Source of the DNA: Hymenoscyphus infarciens
Lineage: Eukaryota; Ascomycota; Leotiomycetes; Helotiales; Helotiaceae
DNA: 64,000 nucleotides
NCBI GenBank assembly: GCA_001414345.1
Contig: LLCB01000175.1
Coordinates: 1-64,000 of the forward strand
Direction: 5' to 3'
Shown here: positions 59,123-64,000 of the stretch, one piece after another
How the letters are laid out: each line of letters begins with the position of its first letter
Numbering within the stretch: position 1 is the first letter of the stretch
Made by a program: the position numbers and the translations under genes
Notes under the pieces: generated by a model
Seen by the model: the letters and a program-made list of their open reading frames with translations, nothing else
Told to the model about the DNA's origin: nothing
Database searches by the model: none

Positions 59123-62100
59123 GATTGAAATAAGATGGATCGAGCTTATTTTGGGAGGTTGAGTTTCGAAGTGTTGTCGAGCGAGGTGTATTTCCTAGTA
59201 CTTTCCCGTTTCGCGAAAGCTGTCTATGATCTCCCAAACGTTTGGGTTAATCGAAGTTGTTTCCTCTAATTCTTTAGCTTGCTTTAATGAACTTATGCCA
59301 GAAAGGCAATTGAAATTTTGGGCGAGGCCAATAGGTATGCGAGCTTCCGTCGTGTGAGAGCTTCAATCGACCCTAAACAAAAATAGATTTCTGCTTTCGT
59401 GAATAGTGCTAGGTGGGTTTTGATTTGTGGACTATTTCGCTGCAAGACTGCATGTGTTAGTGATGAACTTACTTTTCAGACCAGGCACCAAATACACCAG
59501 CCCCCTCCTTAAACGCTACCCCCACCCCAGCCACCATCATTTTCCCATATCACGATTTGGCGACTCGTACGACTTTCCATATGATATCAAGACTAGAAAT
59601 AATCTCAAATAATAACTTCCATGGTCCAGACATCCCATTTCTTTCCTAGTTCTTCCAAACTCGCTCGAATAATACAACCTGATCACTTGTCAAATTATCC
59701 GAAACGATTTAGGAGAAAAATGATACCCCGAAAAGGAAAGGATAATGTCGGATATCAATAAGTTAACTCAAAGGACTTATTAAAATCTACCATGACAAGA
59801 AAAAGAGGATTGATGCTATCCATGTCCGAGTTTGCGCTTCAGGTTCTTTCTGGTAAATTCTCAAATAGCACTCTCAGCCGACAACACTCCAATTACGTTT
59901 CGTGAGAGACAATAACAGGAGCAGCAAATGCTTCACACTAATACCTGCCTACCTACCGTTCCAGATTTCTAGGGTATTTTAAAATATTAAACTGACCCCC
60001 TGGAATAGTCGACTTCAATTGTCACAGGTGATCGAGCTTATACCTTTAGATTTCAACAAAAACCCCTTTTAGAGATAGCGAAGCAAGTCATTAACGATGA
60101 AGAAATTGCTAACTTTTGAACTGGGAACTTAGGAATAAGGTACGACGTACAATTGATCTTGAACTGCGCTTAAGAGAGAGAGAGTTTGCGTCCAGTTGGT
60201 GCTGGGTCGCTGCCGGAGTTCGTCTACATCATCTATCTGCCTCAAATGCCTGTTTTTATATCCTGGGACTGTTGTTGGGCGCGACGATGGGCTTATTGTT
60301 CTTTTTTCGTGTAATTCTTTTTTTGGTTTTTGGCATGTACCGCACTTGATGTGGAATTGAGCAACTTTTCTTTGGGATTTATAGTATGTCGAGTAACTTT
60401 GACACCTGAGCTTAATTGTTTGGAGAAATTGCGTTATTGAAAGAAGGTTTCTGAGTTGTTTTTTTATATTTAAAAATAATGAATAAGACATTCACTTCTC
60501 CGAGTGAGATCCATTTATTGTAGATGTTCGCGGGTTGTTAGAGTACTTGAATTAAGAAAAGAAAGTTTCTACCTCCATCGAAGAATTGGAACGTGCTGAA
60601 TACTTGTTTGAAGAATAGTCGTTGGAACTAATTGACGTACAGAAGTTAGGATAATTATATTCTAGAGAGAAACAGTTCAGTCAAGCTTTCGTGTCTTGTA
60701 ACAACAATGTGATAACAAAGTAAACTTAAAATCATGATGGTGATGTGAATCCTTCTCAAATACGAGAGCTTTTGCGGCAGCTGAGTGACATGAATAAGGT
60801 TGCAAGCAGAACGAGAAGTCAAGACTGGTGAATAGGTGGAGCTAGCCTGGACAGAACCATCCCCCCTTATTACTCAACCTGAGGTTTCACCATACTACTG
60901 CATGTCTTGACTCATATTCTTGTCTTTGATGTGAGCGTTTTTGTCCTCGTTCTAGGTACAATTTCCTAAGTGGAGGTTGGACTGAATGGCCTCTCAAAGA
61001 ACCAGGAGAACTATACAAGAATGTTCCGGATGATGGAGACAAAGCTAGAAATATTTTGGATGACAAAAACTGTCACAACGAGGCAACAACATAAAGTGAT
61101 CAAATGCAGAGAGCCGAATCATGGTACTGGAGCAAAAATCGGTTGGTAATGTGGCTGTATGCAAGCTGCAAGCCTCCGACGCTTAATCAATACGAACAAA
61201 AGAACTGGTTCATGCATGTACTTGTATGGCTGACACAATGGTGACAAAAGATGAGGGTTGATACAATACGGATACTCGTGACATGGAACAATAGACAATA
61301 GAACCCTGAAAGCTGACGAAAATGATGAATAGAGGCTGTTTCTTTGATAGGCTTTCCACATATTCACCGCCTATTTACTAGTATTACTATGGGAACACTA
61401 GCCTAGCTCCCCGGTCCAAATGTGCAGTGATGGGATGCATAGGCGGACTTGGCGGACTTGGCGCTGGATTGGAGGTATGGAGTTGCCTTCCGCTGCAGGC
61501 CGGTAGAGTATTTGGGGTGGTAAGACTTAATTTATATCGCAACTTGCAACAGGATTGTAAATCAATACAAGTCGAGTTTGTTTATAGTTTTATAGTTGGA
61601 GTTGAACTTGAAATTGAAATTGAAAGCAAAACATTTCTACCCCTGTCTCTTTAGTGTATTGAATGTTTTGGTCACCACCACAACGCCGGCGCTCGCTTGA
61701 TTTTTAGCGTAGCGTAACCCATTTTCTTTGGGCTGCGCTGCATCAATCATTCCGAGTCACTACTAGTACACTTACAACACCACAACCGCATTCACATTCA
61801 CACTCATACTCACCCTCACCCTCACCCTCCCCCTCACCCTCCCTCATACTACCACTCACTACTCACTACCCGCACACGCTGCCACAACTCTCCACCACCC
61901 TCTTCGTGGATTGCATCGCACCCAAGGAAAATGAACGTGCTGCTACAGCCAACGCATGCCTTTTCAGAGTTCCAGGTCCCTTCGCACTACGACGCACGCA
62001 ACCCTAGTAGGCCCTTCCTTCCCACAATCATTACCACTGCCCACTGCCCACTGCCCACTACCCACGGCCCAAAGCTTGAAAACTGACCATCTCTGCTCTT

Positions 62101-62163
62101 CCCACAGTCTCTCCTCTTACCACAACCACAACCTCAACCACAACCTCAACCACAACCCCAAGA
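59123..62163. other. Intergenic region upstream of STS1
   Basis: 3 kb with no gene I can support; the longest frames have no domain. The last 400 bp is rich in simple repeats: (ctcacc)n at 61805-61855, cccactg units at 62035-62060 and a 12-bp (aaccacaacctc)n array at 62118-62158, just before the ATG. This C/A-rich DNA would form the leader of the STS1 mRNA. Confidence 0.55.
62118..62158 (+). repeat. 12-bp tandem (aaccacaacctc)n in the STS1 leader
   Basis: Three to four units end six bases before the ATG at 62164. C/A-rich and unstructured on the RNA strand, a favourable leader composition. Confidence 0.75.
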
Positions 62164-62991
62164 ATGGCCACACGAAAGCGAAAAGCCGAAGACGATGGCT
62201 ACGATGAGCACATGTCCATCTCACCCCAGAGCTCCCCCGCTTTCGCTCCTCGCAGCATCGCTCGACCCTCGAAGAAAGTAAGAGCCAACGAGGTCTCCGG
62301 TCGTCCCCTCGCCCTCCCTCGACTGCTCGAAACGCTAGATGCTCAGTCATTACGATCCGTCCTTCAAACCATATGTGAACGTCATCCCCAGATCGGTGCG
62401 GAAGTCGTTTCGTCAGCACCTCGACCCTCGGTAGCGGCAACCCTCGATGTTTTGGCACAATACCAGGAGAAGTTACGAGAAGCCTTCCCTTTCGGCGGCA
62501 ACACTGGTTCCGACTATGCATACAATCGTGTTAAACAACCTCTGAACGATCTGATCAACGCTTTGACCGACTTTACACCTCACTACCTTCCCCCGAACGA
62601 GTCCCAAACCACCGTCTCCCTCAACTTCCTCGATAGCGCCACCAAGGTCGTCCACGATCTTCCTGACTGGGATAGTCATTCTCACAAGCACCACAAGGAC
62701 AACGCATACGACGAGATCTCGAGAGCGTGGGCCATGGTTATTAGCGAAGCCTCAAAGAAGGGTGGTGGATTTCAACTGCATTCCGGTGGGTGGGATCAAA
62801 GACTCGCAAAACACAACGATCAGAGTGGAGGACGTATGCAGCTCGCTGTCAACGCACTTGGCTCGAATCTAGGATGGATGGGAGGAAACTTGAACTCGAA
62901 TACCATGGGCTCGGGCGATCGGGAATCTATTCGCAATCAACTCTTGTCCGGAAGCTATGGTACAAACTTGCCAGTTGGTGTTGGATGGTAA
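62164..62991 (+). CDS. STS1: STS1/Cut8, nuclear proteasome tethering factor
   Basis: A single exon encodes 275 aa. The N-terminus is basic with an NLS-like RKRKAEDD and RPSKKVRA, followed by the conserved helical Cut8 core: LPRLLETLDAQSLRSVLQTICERHPQIG, then YNRVKQPLNDLINALTDFTPHYLPP, LNFLDSATKVVHDLPDW, YDEISRAWAMVISEASKKGGG, and WDQRLAKHNDQSGGRM. Cut8 in fission yeast and Sts1 in budding yeast hold the 26S proteasome at the nucleus. The length is close to the yeast proteins (about 260-320). The C-terminal Gly/Asn/Ser tail is low-complexity. The start is preceded by a C/A-rich leader. No intron is needed. Confidence 0.93.
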   Translation: MATRKRKAEDDGYDEHMSISPQSSPAFAPRSIARPSKKVRANEVSGRPLALPRLLETLDAQSLRSVLQTICERHPQIGAEVVSSAPRPSVAATLDVLAQYQEKLREAFPFGGNTGSDYAYNRVKQPLNDLINALTDFTPHYLPPNESQTTVSLNFLDSATKVVHDLPDWDSHSHKHHKDNAYDEISRAWAMVISEASKKGGGFQLHSGGWDQRLAKHNDQSGGRMQLAVNALGSNLGWMGGNLNSNTMGSGDRESIRNQLLSGSYGTNLPVGVGW

Positions 62992-64000
62992 ATATGGTGG
63001 AGGAAAGCATTTGTACGACGGGGTATATGGTCACAGTCAATAAGGGAATGCACGCTATGCATAGGGAGAGGAGATTGTCATTTTGAACGGCATAGAGGTA
63101 GTAGCTACACGGCGTCTTGATTTTGAGATACCAGTCATTGGGCCGTATCAGACACGATTACGACGATTTTCTTACGACAATCCGCACACAACAACGATTC
63201 CTTTGCTTGAGCATGCATGTTTGGGAGTTTTAGGGTCTGGGTAGTTTAGGAGGGCATCCCTTCTTATTTTATTTTACTGTTGCATTGGGTCGGGAGGCAA
63301 GCAATGTCTGGCGTACACTCTTTTTTTTTATTGCAGCGATCATAAGTCCCATCCATTCGGCGTATTGCATCCTTCTGTTAGGCGGACTGCCGAATTCACA
63401 TGTAATTTCCTTCTTTTTAATCAAAAATTGACCAACCCTCAAGTTGTGAGTGATTTAAGGCTACACATCCTCGACTCCCTTTTTTTTCTGTCTTCTCATT
63501 TCTATATACATGGGTACGAGTTATCGTCTGGTAATTTCGGTAGCAAAATTATGAATCCCACTTTCTTTTTACGTGTAACCTTAAGTCAAACCCCGGAAAT
63601 AATAATATGACGAGTGATGACGGGTTTGTGCTTCCCAAGCATGTCCCTGGATAGCTGCGAGGCTGGTATCAATGTCCTAATCTATAAGGCACAATATAAA
63701 CAAAGAGTTCTGGATTGTTCGAACGACCCAAGTCAATCTCCAAGTAAATCCGAGAAACTGCTCTCGAGTAAAAGTCATGAAACTTGTACTTTGCTACTAT
63801 GAAGTGCCGCTTTCTTGTTGGTGTTGAAAATGTATTTCAAATGATAGCGTCTCTTTGGCTAGACTGAATGCGGAGAAGGGGTGATGTACCGACCATTTAT
63901 GCAGCCTTGCAGCTTTTCTAAGACTCACATGCACCACGAAAACTCTTATTTCCAAGTCTCGCGCAATCAACCAATTTTCTGGTGAGTACAAGTACCTTCT
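62992..64000. other. 3' flank of STS1 and unassigned DNA
   Basis: No domain-bearing frame is seen. AT-rich with T-runs at 63321-63330 and 63481-63488. Small frames at 63365, 63614 and 63797 are rejected. Confidence 0.5.

Overview
The window is fungal nuclear DNA, from a filamentous ascomycete (Pezizomycotina). I favour a Leotiomycetes/Helotiales-type genome, but the class is an inference. Evidence: protein genes are cut by short introns (about 48-93 nt, with a few of 120-240 and one of 1.5 kb) with GTRNGT-type donors; there is a secreted ascomycete-type laccase, a GH131-CBM1 enzyme and fungal-only regulators; and the left end carries an AT-rich relic with the TpA-for-CpA/TpG signature of repeat-induced point mutation (RIP). 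Exon joins were chosen by hand from splice signals, phase and family continuity. No alignment was run.

Layout. 1-5060: RIP-degraded repeat DNA. It starts with a 134-bp satellite organised as 268-bp dimers, followed by two divergent dead genes: a minus-strand tyrosine-recombinase-like relic and an unrecognised plus-strand frame, both interrupted by stops. 5.1-10 kb: gene-poor. 10.0-14.4 kb: a small secreted glycoprotein (-) and an eight-exon laccase (+). 14.4-18.9 kb: no protein gene I trust, but an intact U6 snRNA gene (-), a decayed U6 copy facing it, a MITE and several microsatellites. 18.9-27.1 kb: SLY1 (-) and, divergently, a long CCCH protein resembling the PP1 regulator PNUTS/Ppn1 (+). 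27.1-30.8 kb: low-complexity intergenic DNA. 30.8-32.0 kb: GH131-CBM1 cellulolytic enzyme (-). 33.8-37.7 kb: a conserved fungal regulator (ORP1-like) split by a 1.54-kb intron (-). 37.7-45.0 kb: a 7-kb gene-poor stretch. 45.0-45.5 kb: a small two-exon membrane protein (-). 46.0-46.2 kb: a second copy of the MITE. 46.7-64 kb: dense housekeeping block with RTF1 (-), COQ7 (+), phospholipase D (-), an alpha/beta hydrolase (+), a DUF218-type protein (-) and STS1/Cut8 (+).

Functionally, the right part is core cell biology: ER-Golgi fusion (SLY1), transcription elongation (RTF1), ubiquinone synthesis (COQ7), phosphatidic acid signalling (PLD) and nuclear proteasome tethering (STS1). The left part is accessory: secreted proteins next to decayed mobile DNA. 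Three protein genes are clear only after splicing: the small secreted glycoprotein, the GH131-CBM1 enzyme and the small membrane protein. I found no CRISPR array, no rRNA and no convincing tRNA.
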